A stretch of DNA of 64,000 nucleotides from contig OX621255.1 in NCBI GenBank assembly GCA_951640165.1, forward strand, positions 30,230,001 to 30,294,000, read 5' to 3'. Positions 29,829 to 39,084 of the stretch are shown here, piece after piece. Origin of the DNA: Pseudoips prasinana (lineage: Eukaryota > Arthropoda > Insecta > Lepidoptera > Nolidae). The notes below the pieces were generated by a model. It ran no database searches. It worked only from the letters and a program-made list of their open reading frames with translations, and had not been told where the DNA came from. A program made the position numbers and the translations under genes. Each line of letters starts with the position of its first letter. The first letter of the stretch is position 1.

Positions 29829-32687
29829 CTACTGCAGTATGCTCCTATAAACTACATTTAACGATCTTTTTCCTTCAGCATAAACATGCAGATTCTTCGC
29901 TTTGGAAACACGTGAGCAAGCCACATAGAGCTGACCGTGAGAAAAACATGGCGTGCCCAAATGTAGGCCTGCTACCTTCAAGGTTTGACCCTGCGATTTG
30001 TTGATCGTCATTGAAAATGCGACTTTTAATGGGAATTTCAGGCGTTTAAAATTGAATGGCAAGTTGTTGGGTATGATTGGGATGCGCGGTATAAGAACAT
30101 TGTCTCCCTTGGCTTCTCCAGTTAAAATTGTAGCCTTCACTATATGCCTTCCTAATTCGGTAACTCGCAACCGAGTACCGTTGCATAATCTTGGCGCATC
30201 CAGGTTACGCATTAACAAAACGGGTACACCTACCTTTAATTCCAACTTGTGTGATGGCACCCCGGACAACTCTAAAGAGTTTAGGAACTCTACGGGATAA
30301 CTTGTAGTGTCATCGGATGACATAACTGTGTCAATGGAATTATACACTGATGTTTCGCTGTTTATTTCGGCCAAGATTTTTTTATTTATTTTCGCAACAG
30401 TCTCAGTTTTTGGTGCCAATATGGTTCTTTCACACAACCAATTTTCGTCAAGAATATTTTGTTGCAGATTCGGAAAAACTTGTTCAATAAGTTCGTCTTC
30501 TGTCTCCACAGCATGACAAAATTGCTGTGTGAAAAGAACCATACCTTCTTGGTCGGTGTTTAGGTGGCCTTCACCAATTTCTAGCAGTTTTTGAGCATAT
30601 GCTCCTGATTCGACATCGCTGAATAACTGGACTCGCATGTTAGTGGTAAGATAAAGCTTTTCAACTTTAGACCACAGATATGAGGCTTTTAGACATGCGT
30701 TAATTTCATCTGCTGCAGTGCCTCTCTCGATAACAGGTAAAGTCTGTCTAAAATCCCCTGCCAATAACACAACCACACCACCCATCAACTTTCGATTGCT
30801 GTGAATATCTTGTAGACAGCGATCAAGCGCCTCAATGGCGCGTTTGTGTGACATAGTGCACTCGTCCCACACGATCAGCATACATTGTTGCAAGAGGGCG
30901 CCACGGGCACTGCTCTTACTGATGTTGCACGTTGGGGTTTCTTCGCTCGCCAGATTAAGAGGTAATTTAAAAACCGAATGTGCCGTTCGTCCACCGCTCA
31001 GCAATGTTGCAGCGATCCCAGAGGAAGCCACCGCTAATGCAACTTTACGGTCCTTACGAATTTTTGCTAGAAGCAAATTAAGCAAAAATGTTTTACCTGT
31101 ACCGCCCGGGGCGTCAAGAAAGAAAAGGCCGCCTTTGTCAAGCTCAACTCGTTGTAATATTTTGTTATAAATGTTTTTTTGTTCGGGTAGCAGGCGTGGT
31201 TCAGTTTCGCTGACCTGAGCGTCTAATAAAGCAATATCGTAGCTTAGCTCTTTGATCAAATCGGTCGACAGTTCTCCTCGACGCTCTGGTGTAGGCATAC
31301 CGAAGTCGGACAATTTCTTACCAGAAATCGTTATTATTTTGTCCTCTATATGTCTCAGTGCTTCATTGAAACATAGATCATTGTTGACTTGATCCATCCT
31401 TTCAAATCTATGCAAGATATCCTCCGATAATGCAGATTTATACTTATCCCATAGTTGAAGATGATTGGATAAACCGCAAGTGCATATCAATATTGCAAAT
31501 AGTTCTCTTATTTGCGAAGGAGAGCGACACAGCACTGCCTCTTCCATTGTGGCATCCCAGTGGTTGTCATCTTCCAACAACCCCAACTTCTCACACGCTT
31601 GTCGAAAAGTTTCAAGTTCTTGGCCGTCAACTGTTTTTAGATCCAAGAAGCTAGTGGGGCCCTGTACTACATTCAGCAGCATTCGCAAACAGTAACATTC
31701 GAAGTTACTAACATGCACTGTGTAAATGCGCCCAAGAGCATCTCCTGCCTTCACACCTGGCCAGCCGTCGACAGGTGTACCTTGTAAACGACGTTTCCAT
31801 TCTTTCGACGACACGTTCCATGTATAGTAGCGGGGTACGTCAACATAAAGTAATGTTTTTGCAAATGCGTCATTTTGGCAAAGCAGGAAAAATGCAGTTA
31901 GTGTCGTCTTAGGTGGTGCGGCCATTCTCTCTCTAAAATTGTTTTCAGTGAAGTAAATCCGCTGACCATTAGGCAGATGAACCGCAAGGTGAGTGACTGT
32001 TGGGTGTCTTTCATGCAGAGGCAGACCCAAGATCCGCCACGCTGCTTCGTTACTACTAACATATCTACCGGCTCGATACGTTTGCACCTCATCTCTCGGG
32101 TCAATATTAACATTCCCTTGCTGTCGAATGTTAAAAATAGCCTGGTCGCTGCCTTTGTTTATATATTTACAAATATATTTTATTGCCTGTACCGTATTGC
32201 AGAACTCTACATTTATGTGACAGTTATAAATTTTAGACAGAAGAGGAGAATATGGGACAATCCAGCTATTGTCAACCAATACTTCCTGTGTTCCACCTCG
32301 GGTTTTTAGAGTTATCGTACGGCCGCCATCTCCTGGTGCTCTACGCCTGTACAAAGGATAGCCTTTGTCGTTAGTTTGAGTATCCTTTAAAAGCGCCCTT
32401 GGATACTTTTTGGTGCATTTTCCTTCTTTCATGCATGGTGATGACGGATTTAGTGCACCACAGGGACCGTGAATCATATTTTTGGTTACAGTATCGTAGA
32501 GTTTTCGATCACTTTCTGGATTTGGTATCTCCGCACTTATGACTTCATCAATTTGGTTGGGGCGTAATTTTTCCGTCAACCACAGCAGTAAGTGCACGTG
32601 AGGCAGACCCCTTTTTTGCCACTCGATCGAGTACATGAAACACTTCATATCTCCAAATATTTTACCTTTTGTAAGTAGAGCAACCAA
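29829..32687 (-). CDS. Helitron Rep-helicase, C-terminal 952 codons
   Basis: Encodes the catalytic part of the Helitron transposase. The HUH motif is in RGLPHVHLLLWL at about residues 27-38. The two-tyrosine Rep motif is KYICKYINKG, near residue 170. A SF1 Pif1-like helicase follows: Walker A APGGTGKTF near 524, Walker B VWDEC, GGVVVLLAGDFRQTLPV, and the C-terminal block AFSMTINKSQGQTL with LYVACSRV. HUH Rep nicks and joins single strands; the helicase unwinds the donor for rolling-circle transfer. The true start lies upstream: the frame is the same as 32709-33146, separated by a TAA where relatives have an aliphatic residue before FK. The boundary here is the stop, not a real start codon. 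Confidence 0.93.
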   Translation of the reverse strand: MVALLTKGKIFGDMKCFMYSIEWQKRGLPHVHLLLWLTEKLRPNQIDEVISAEIPNPESDRKLYDTVTKNMIHGPCGALNPSSPCMKEGKCTKKYPRALLKDTQTNDKGYPLYRRRAPGDGGRTITLKTRGGTQEVLVDNSWIVPYSPLLSKIYNCHINVEFCNTVQAIKYICKYINKGSDQAIFNIRQQGNVNIDPRDEVQTYRAGRYVSSNEAAWRILGLPLHERHPTVTHLAVHLPNGQRIYFTENNFRERMAAPPKTTLTAFFLLCQNDAFAKTLLYVDVPRYYTWNVSSKEWKRRLQGTPVDGWPGVKAGDALGRIYTVHVSNFECYCLRMLLNVVQGPTSFLDLKTVDGQELETFRQACEKLGLLEDDNHWDATMEEAVLCRSPSQIRELFAILICTCGLSNHLQLWDKYKSALSEDILHRFERMDQVNNDLCFNEALRHIEDKIITISGKKLSDFGMPTPERRGELSTDLIKELSYDIALLDAQVSETEPRLLPEQKNIYNKILQRVELDKGGLFFLDAPGGTGKTFLLNLLLAKIRKDRKVALAVASSGIAATLLSGGRTAHSVFKLPLNLASEETPTCNISKSSARGALLQQCMLIVWDECTMSHKRAIEALDRCLQDIHSNRKLMGGVVVLLAGDFRQTLPVIERGTAADEINACLKASYLWSKVEKLYLTTNMRVQLFSDVESGAYAQKLLEIGEGHLNTDQEGMVLFTQQFCHAVETEDELIEQVFPNLQQNILDENWLCERTILAPKTETVAKINKKILAEINSETSVYNSIDTVMSSDDTTSYPVEFLNSLELSGVPSHKLELKVGVPVLLMRNLDAPRLCNGTRLRVTELGRHIVKATILTGEAKGDNVLIPRIPIIPNNLPFNFKRLKFPLKVAFSMTINKSQGQTLKVAGLHLGTPCFSHGQLYVACSRVSKAKNLHVYAEGKRSLNVVYRSILQ

Positions 32688-32708
32688 TTTTTGTACTTTT
32701 ATTTTAAA

Positions 32709-33146
32709 TTACCTGGCTGTTAAGTCATGTCTGTCTGTTGCATTTTGACCTGGAATGAGTTCTTTAGTAATTTCTGGCCAAGCGGGATTACATGTCATAG
32801 TAATAAACAGATCAGGCCTCCCGTAGTTACGCACGTATGTGAACGCATCCTGCGTGTACTCATGAAGATATCTCGGGCTATTTACAAATGACGATGGGAG
32901 TATTACCAATTTACCCAAATTGTTTGGATCTAAATCCGCATCATTCCTGACCGCGTCTTGTAAATGCATATAGTTTTCTGCTCGCAGTTTTGTTTGGTTT
33001 AAAGCAATAAACCTTAAGCGCTCACTCTCCACTTTGACATACATGTCCACCAAAAACTGAAGAAAGAGAAGCCTACATCGAAGCAATAAATTAAAATTGT
33101 TGCGACGTACCATCATATGATACGCATAAAAGTCTTTGCACGACAC
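32709..33146 (-). pseudogene. Helitron Rep-helicase, middle segment
   Basis: The same reading frame as 29829-32687, upstream of the TAA at 32709-32711. It encodes the end of the Helitron N-terminal domain (VSCKDFYAYHMMVRRNN) and the start of the Rep domain (PRYLHEYTQDAFTYVRNYGR, PDLFITMTCNPAWPEI). The same frame can be read further back to about 33296 with family-like sequence (DTHRFYDALEYPIIFWKG), so the ATG-like start is not genuine. Part of one broken gene. Confidence 0.88.
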
Positions 33147-33229
33147 TTTTTTGTTCGGTATAGGCTGTTTTGTAACTGGGTTTGTCTGAGGAATATCAAA
33201 ACTGTACCCCTCTTGTCCTTTCCAAAAAA

Positions 33230-34603
33230 TTATCGGGTACTCGAGAGCATCATAAAATCTATGAGTGTCCGGAACTCTAGTAAGCCGGCCATCGTGCCAA
33301 TGTCCCGAGACGCAGTTTGTTCAGTACTAACTACTACGGCAGCTATTTCGTTTGTGGTCGGGGCATTGAATCGTCTTTCGTGTTCACCACGTGGTACACG
33401 ATCTGGGTGTATCACGACCTTGTAATTATCGCTAGTCACTCTATCTTTAGCCATTTTAAATTCATGCACTAAAACGTTGTGATCATGTAGAACTTTTTGT
33501 ATTTTTTGAACTGTGTTTCTTTCCACACCTGTTACGTACTCAGAACGCCTATCAACTTGTGCTTCCTCATCACCCATGAAATAAACTTGCAAAAATTTTG
33601 GTTGCGTATTAGTAGCAGGAAGCAAAGAGCCAATTGTGTGGTATATTTGCCCTTGGATTGTAAAAGTCGGGCAAAATCCTGGCATCGACACAATGTTATC
33701 AGCTCCAAAAGATGTCATATGGAAGCATGTATTGTATTTTCTTATGTTTTTTAAAAAACGGCGAGACTCATCTGTTTCATTTGAAAAAAGTTCTTTAAGA
33801 GGTTCAACAGGCTCGTCTATTGAAGGAAGAACTACTTTTCCTCCCGAACAACACATGCCTGCAGCTTCCTCTTTCCATTTAAGAGCACCGCAAAATCTGC
33901 ATTCTTTATTCATCGCTTCTATTTTTATAAGCTTGTGGCTTTCGTAATCAAGAGTTTCATCGTACTCAAATGCAGCTTTATCGAATACTCCCCACGCGTT
34001 TCTTGTAAATATTAATCGTCGCTGTTGTTCCCTTACACCAACCAAGGTCCCTCTTTGGGACCCTATGTAAGTCGCTTGCTGAAGACGCCGAGCTTGAGAC
34101 TGTTCGGGTGTCTCAGAAGCCCGTTGAGATGCCAGATATTCAGCGTTCTGTTGACGTCGAGCTTGAGACTGTTCGGGTGTCTCCGCAGCCCGTTGAGATG
34201 CTAGATACTCAGCATGCTGTCGACGTCGATCCTGGGACTGTTCGGGTGTCTCAGAAGCCCGTTGAGATGCCAGATATTCAGCGTTCTGTTGACGTCGAGC
34301 TTGAGACTGTTCGGGTGTCTCTGCAGCCCGTTGAGATGCCAGATATTCAGCGTTCTGTTGACGTCGAGCTTGAGACTGTTCGGGTGTCTCTGCAGCCCGT
34401 TGAGATGCTAGATACTCAGCATGCTGTCGACGTCTATCTTGGGACTGCTCTGGTGTCTCAGCAGCTCTTTGAGCTACCTCACGCTCTGCTTGTTTAAGCC
34501 TTCGCAGTTCGGCTTGTGGAAACGTCTCGTTAAGTCTAGCTACTTTCATAGTTCGAGCTTTATTAGAGCTTTGGGAAAGATTAGACTTACGCTTTCGCGG
34601 CAT
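33230..34603 (-). pseudogene. Helitron Rep-helicase, N-terminal segment with 23-residue repeats
   Basis: Starts at ATG 34603 with a basic MPRKRK stretch that could act as a nuclear signal. From about residue 45 to 185 come about six copies of a 23-residue charged repeat (AAETPEQSQARRQQNAEYLA type). A cysteine-rich patch (CRFCGALKW...CC) and the Helitron N-terminal domain follow. Real homology ends near the RDI at 33299-33307; after it the reading leaves the family, and homology resumes one frame over at 33296. A small deletion there is the likely cause. It is the N-terminal part of the same gene as the next two segments. Confidence 0.88.
34085..34480 (-). repeat. 69-bp coding tandem repeat in Helitron gene
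   Basis: About six units of 69 bp encode the 23-residue repeat. Units alternate between two close types (RRQQNAEYL and RRRQHAEYL), which suggests duplication in blocks. The open plus-strand frame across it is a shadow of this regularity. Confidence 0.9.
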
Positions 34604-34689
34604 AATTCTTAAGTACGTGTTGTTTTTATACTTCCAAAAAATACAGTACGGTAGTTATTGTTATGATTGTACTTTATTGCAATCCTTGC

Positions 34690-34925
34690 CTATTTAAGTA
34701 ACCTATCTATATAGTAATTCAATTATCAATGAAGTAATTCGTTATAATTAACCTATTTATATAATTTGTTATAATTAACGGTAAGTAACCTATCTATATA
34801 GTAATTGAATTATCAATGAAGTAATTCGTTATAATTAACCTATTTATATAATTTGTTATAATTAACTGTAAGTAACCTATCTATATAGTAATTGAATTAA
34901 CAATGAAGTAATTCGTAAAAATGAA
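34690..34925 (-). repeat. 87-bp tandem repeat in Helitron 5' region
   Basis: Units with GTAACCTATCTATATAGTAA recur at about 34698, 34785 and 34872 with a period of 87 bp. They lie just upstream of the gene start, where promoter sequence would be expected. Confidence 0.88.
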
Positions 34926-35039
34926 GTATCTTTTTGTACGTGTAACTCCTAACCAAAAAGAAACCTGGCAATAACTAACCTTAGGCCTATATTACTTAAA
35001 GTAGGCGACCATACGTTTTTATCAAATCGCTAGTGGCTT

Positions 35040-35215
35040 GAAAATTCGCAAAACGGACACAACCGTCAACGACGTCTGCCTTCACGCGTTTGCCCGCGTT
35101 CGGGTCGCGCACTCAGCGATGAGCCACTTCTTCCCCACCGCACCTACCCCGCTCCCTCCACGCCCCGTTCGCCTGGCACCGCTGCCGGTATTTATCACCG
35201 AAACGGTATTTATCG
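35040..35215 (-). other. GC-rich block within Helitron 5' non-coding region
   Basis: Stands out against the AT-rich Helitron leader. It includes a short direct repeat (GGTATTTATCACCGAAAC / GGTATTTATCGCCGAAAT). It could be the element's promoter or a captured host fragment. No reading frame is recognised. Confidence 0.4.
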
Positions 35216-35897
35216 CCGAAATTGCTATGACTCTGCATTTTAAATCTGTGATATCTTCGAAAATATTTATTTAATTTACATGCTGTAAAAAGCCATATTG
35301 ATCTTTATTAAATGCACAATGTATTTAAGATACTTAATTGGATAAGGATTAATACTGTATTGCTTAAAATTGCTTCGTAAATAAGCCATTATTTCTTGTA
35401 CAAAGTAAAGGATAAAAAATGGTTATTGTGGGTTATTCCTAAGAGATAAACATTTACCATCACGGACTTTTTTGTAGACCTTTTTAAGTTGTACAATACT
35501 GTAGTACATTGTTTTGATCTATCTTGTAGGATTCAGTCAGCGTTTGCAATGTAAGCGCAAAAAATGTGTTTTTTTACGACCTTACATTAGAAACCTCAAA
35601 AATTGTAGCCTATGTGTTATTCTGATGTATAAGCTATATTGTGGTAAAGTTTAATTCAAATCCATTCAGTAGTTTTTACGTGAAAGAGTAACAAACATCC
35701 ATACATACATCCATACTTACAAACTTTCGCCTTTATAATAGTAGTAGGATTTTGTAAGGATCTCCTATTTTATTAATATTGTTTTGTGGATTTACGAGTA
35801 GAGCCGAGAGCCCACAATTGGACTCTGATGTGATCGGATTCCAGATGCTGCTTTTATTTCCTAGGCAGGACATAGTCTGCCGGAACAGTCACTAATC

Positions 35898-36075
35898 TAT
35901 TCAAATTCAAAAATAAAAATTTTACATTTATGTGGAATAGTCATTTTTTTCCCTACCTTGCAGTGCATGACGTGGCAGCTACTGAGAAACACTGCCAGAA
36001 CTCGGTAGGAATTCTTTTTTAAAATAAAATATACTTGAGATTAATTACAATCAGAACAACTCAATCCCTGCTTCA
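35898..36075 (-). mobile_element. CR1-like LINE 3' end
   Basis: The reverse of the 3' UTR of the LINE at 7141-9560 (CATTTATGTGGAATAGTCAT, TGAGAAACACTGCCAGAA). 5'-truncated. Confidence 0.78.
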
Positions 36076-36140
36076 CAATTATTTTAAACTTATTCTATAA
36101 AGTGATGTGACGCACAACTATCTATTTTACTCTGTGGTAT

Positions 36141-36273
36141 AGACGCCAGCACAACAAGCTACCCCAATCTGTCAAATTTCCCCAATTGAAAGTGAACCTT
36201 ATGCTTATGTTACAAAGTTGAAAATCTATACAAGAAATTTGACAGATTGGAGTAGCTGGATATGCTGGCGTCT
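36141..36273. mobile_element. 133-bp MITE (family M1)
   Basis: Same length and inverted ends (AGACGCCAGCAC...) as 5360-5492. Flanks GTAT on the left and GTAT on the right may be a short target duplication. Confidence 0.78.
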
Positions 36274-36584
36274 GTATATTCAAGCTAGCGCCTGTTAGGT
36301 TATTACAATGCGCTATACAACGCAATAAAGACCAAAATGAGAATATTTTTCATGTGAATAAATTTGGGGGTATTTTGTAGCGAGAGAGAAAGGATTTCCA
36401 TTCAGGTTTATTCAGTGGCATTTTAAATAGAACCCCGGGCAAAGATAACGTGCAAACGTAACATATTCAGCCAGGATAATATTTTTACAAAAAGCCAAAT
36501 TGCGCCTGAATTTTTGAATTAATTTAACCCAGACATTTTTTTAAAGATAGCCCCCGCACTATATATTCTAATTTTTCTACTATT

Positions 36585-36804
36585 CGACGGGCTGCTTGGC
36601 GTGGTGAGATGTTTGCGTTTCACGCCGCAGGTCATGGGTTCAATTCCCACCCGTGACAGATATTTGTGAGCATGAACATATCTGTTTGTCATAAGTCTGG
36701 GTGTAATTACCTATATAAGTATGTATTTACAAAGAAAAGTAGTATATGTATCTAGTATAGGTATCAGTTATCTGGTCTTCATAGTACAAGCTCTGCTTAG
36801 TTTA
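36585..36804 (+). mobile_element. tRNA-headed SINE (S2-related)
   Basis: The head has GGCGTGGTGAGATG and GGGTTCAATTCCCACCCGTG (B box). The tail contains CATAGTACAAGCTCTGCTTA, shared with the S2 tail. It joins directly to a LINE 3' segment at about 36805, so its own end is not clear. Confidence 0.6.
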
Positions 36805-37200
36805 GCTATACTAGCTTTACCTACTAAGTTTAAGTCACACATTAAACGCGTACTTATGGCTAAGGGTTACTACACTACTAAGGATTATATTGATGATAAA
36901 GACATTTGGTGGTCGCCATAATAATAATATTGAATTCGTACCTTAATATAGACAGAACCATTCAAACAAATTGTTAATAGTAAAAATATAGCTAAAACTT
37001 TAAATTTCGATAATTAAACCTAAACATGATCTCATTGACAATAACTTAATACTAGCTAAATATCATTACTATTATAAAATAAATCTTAATGTTAATGTTT
37101 TCATACAATCCGTGTACCTAAATATGTATATGTACCTAGAAATAATTATAAATTAATTATATATTACTACAAAGATGTTCTGACTATTTACAAGCGCTTT
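36805..37200 (+). mobile_element. LINE 3' segment (family L3) with C-terminal codons
   Basis: Encodes a C-terminal remnant (LPTKFKSHIKRVL, KGYYTTKDYIDDKDIW) with stop near 36921. It resembles the end of the LINE protein at 7162-9390 (IKAKLCSRAYYKISDYLSDK). The AT-rich 3' UTR that follows recurs at 25770-25990 (minus) and 52975-53230. Confidence 0.65.
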
Positions 37201-37504
37201 TTAGGGTTCCGTAGCCAAATGGCAAAAAAACGGAACCCTTATAGATTCGTCATGTCTGTCTGTCCGTCCGTATGTCACAGCCATTTTTTTCCGTAACTAT
37301 AAGAGCTGTACTGTTGAAACTTGGTAAGTAGATGTATTCTGTGAACCGCATTAAGATTTTTACACAAAAATAGAAAAATAATAATAATTTTAGGGCTTCC
37401 CCATACATAGAACTGAAAATCAAAAAACATTTTTTCATCGTACCCATACATGTGGGGTATCTATGGATAGGTCTTCAAAAATGATATTGAGGTTCCTAAT
37501 ATTA

Positions 37505-38786
37505 GGTCTTTACCTATGAAATTGCCGTTCTGCAGTACTGGCCATTTCAAATCAAAATAATTTTTGTTTGGCTAAGAATTCTAATTTCAAATTAATTTTA
37601 TTTTAAAAACATGGATTCTTTTTTCCAAAAGTAGTCATTTCTTTATTGATTAGTGTTACATTTTCATCGCATTTCAATCTTTTTCGTCATCATGGATACG
37701 TTAAAAATTCGAGTAGTTATGGAATATGAGTACCGTCGTGGCAGCAACGCGGCACAAGCGGCACGCAACATCAACGACGTTTACGGAGCTAACACTACAA
37801 ACCAACGCACCACCTGTTATTGGTTTGCTCGCTTCCGTTCTGGAAATTTCGACCTGAAAAATGAACCTCGCGGTCGTCCGAAGACTTTGGTCGACAATGA
37901 CGAATTAAAGGCGGTTGTGGAAGCTGATGATACACAATCTACGGCTGAATTAGCAGCAGCTTTCGACGTTAGCGTCAAAACAATATTGGTCCATTTGCGT
38001 CAAATTGGCAAGGTAAAAAAGCTTGACAAATGGGTGCCCCACGAACTCAATGATCGCCAGCGCGAAGTACGCGTCGAGACGTGCCTTGCACTGCTCAACA
38101 GACACACAAATGAAGGAATTTTGAACCGCATTGTTACCTGCGATGAAAAATGGATTCTGTTTGATAACCGCAAGCGCTCAGCAAGTTGGTTGGATCCTGG
38201 TTCAGCACCTAAACAATGCCCTAAACGAAAACTTACCCCTAGAAAAGTGATGGTCACTGTTTGGTGGTCTAGCGCCGGTGTGATTCATCACAGCTTCTTA
38301 CCAAACGGGGTGAGCATTACTGCAGATGTGTACTGTGAAGAACTGAGCACAATGATGGAGAAGCTGGCGCATCTCCAACCAGCATTGGTCAATCGCTCGT
38401 CTCCGCTGCTCCTGCACGACAACGCGCGACCTCATACTGCACAGCAGACGGTCTCCAAGTTGCAAGAACTGGGGTTGGAAGCTCTCCGTCATCCGCCCTA
38501 CTCACCAGACCTTGCGCCTACAGACTACTACTTTTTCCAGAATTTGGATAACTTCTTGGCGGGAAAAAAATTCAATACCCGAGAGGCAGTACAAAATGCC
38601 TTTGAAGAATTTGTTGCCTCCCGTCCAGCTGATTTCTTTAAGAAGGGCATCAATAAACTGCCACTGCGATAGCAAAGATGCATTGATTGCATGGGTGATT
38701 ACTTCGATTAATACAAATAAAAAAATTCATGAAAAAAATTCGTTTAAATTTTTTCATACAAAACGGCAATTTCATAGGTAAAGACC
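37505..38786 (+). mobile_element. Full-length mariner transposon
   Basis: 1,282 bp with perfect inverted ends starting GGTCTTTACCTATGAAATTG, flanked by TA on both sides (37503-37504 and 38787-38788), the mariner target duplication. It carries one transposase gene. The uninterrupted relative at 42147 shows the empty site. Confidence 0.94.
37692..38672 (+). CDS. mariner transposase, premature stop near C-terminus
   Basis: ATG at 37692 (MDTLKIRVVMEYEYRR) is chosen because it matches the family start; an earlier in-frame ATG at 37653 adds 13 unrelated residues. An N-terminal helix-turn-helix DNA-binding region spans about residues 1-110, with a WVPHEL linker motif. The D,D34D catalytic triad is intact: TCDEKW, LLHDNARPH and, 34 residues on, YSPDLAPTDYYFF. 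The enzyme cuts and pastes the element at TA. The reading frame is intact apart from TAG (38670-38672), where relatives have Trp. The same frame then continues for 12 more codons to TAA (QRCIDCMGDYFD). Activity of the shortened protein is unknown. Confidence 0.93.
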   Translation: MDTLKIRVVMEYEYRRGSNAAQAARNINDVYGANTTNQRTTCYWFARFRSGNFDLKNEPRGRPKTLVDNDELKAVVEADDTQSTAELAAAFDVSVKTILVHLRQIGKVKKLDKWVPHELNDRQREVRVETCLALLNRHTNEGILNRIVTCDEKWILFDNRKRSASWLDPGSAPKQCPKRKLTPRKVMVTVWWSSAGVIHHSFLPNGVSITADVYCEELSTMMEKLAHLQPALVNRSSPLLLHDNARPHTAQQTVSKLQELGLEALRHPPYSPDLAPTDYYFFQNLDNFLAGKKFNTREAVQNAFEEFVASRPADFFKKGINKLPLR

Positions 38787-39084
38787 TATTATAATTTTTT
38801 TCTAAACTGAATAGTTTACGCGAGAGACACTTCCAAAGTGGAAAAATGAGTGTCCCCCCCCTGTAACTTCTAAAATAAGAGAATGATAAAACAAAAAAAA
38901 ATATATGATATACAATACCATGTAAACTAACATCGAAAATTGGTTTGAACGAAATCTAGTTAGCAGTTTTTTTTAATGTGTCATAAATCGTAAACCGCAA
39001 TTTACCTTTCATTTAATCAACTGAAATACTTGCTGCTGCGGAACCCTTCATGTGCGAGTCCGACTAGCACTTGGCCGGTTTTAT

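Larger units (their letters stand above)
29710..35749 (-). mobile_element. Full-length Helitron with Rep/helicase gene
   Basis: Minus-strand element of 6,040 bp. The 5' end is TCCTACTACTATTATAAAGG preceded by A (complement of 35750). The 3' end is hairpin CGCGA-ACGAAG-TCGCG, 8 bases, CTAG, then T (complement of 29709). That is the canonical Helitron structure with A|T insertion. The coding part (34603 down to 29829) encodes an N-terminal Helitron domain, an HUH Rep nuclease and a Pif1-type helicase. It carries one frameshift near 33297-33299 and one TAA at 32709-32711, so this copy is probably dead. The 5' non-coding 1.1 kb holds an 87-bp tandem array and a GC-rich block. Confidence 0.92.
37201..39084 (-). 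mobile_element. GGGTTCCGTAGC repeat, interrupted by a mariner
   Basis: Ends are TTAGGGTTCCGTAGCCAAAT on the left and the complement of CCGGCCAAGTGCTAGTCGGA on the right. Without the mariner it is about 600 bp and matches 42147-42768, which is in the opposite orientation. Each end contains a GGGTTCCG motif. I do not know its class. No coding capacity of its own. Confidence 0.7.

Noticed and set aside
34085..34480. CRISPR-like regular repeat array
   Set aside because: Units are 69 bp with no unique spacers, and they encode a protein repeat in the Helitron gene of a eukaryote.
34108..34497. 129-codon plus-strand frame
   Set aside because: Shadow of the coding tandem repeat on the opposite strand.
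36721..36921. 66-codon plus-strand frame as a gene
   Set aside because: Fusion of SINE tail with a LINE C-terminal remnant.
37653..37691. Upstream in-frame ATG as mariner start
   Set aside because: The added 13 residues are unlike the family; the ATG at 37692 matches the usual start.
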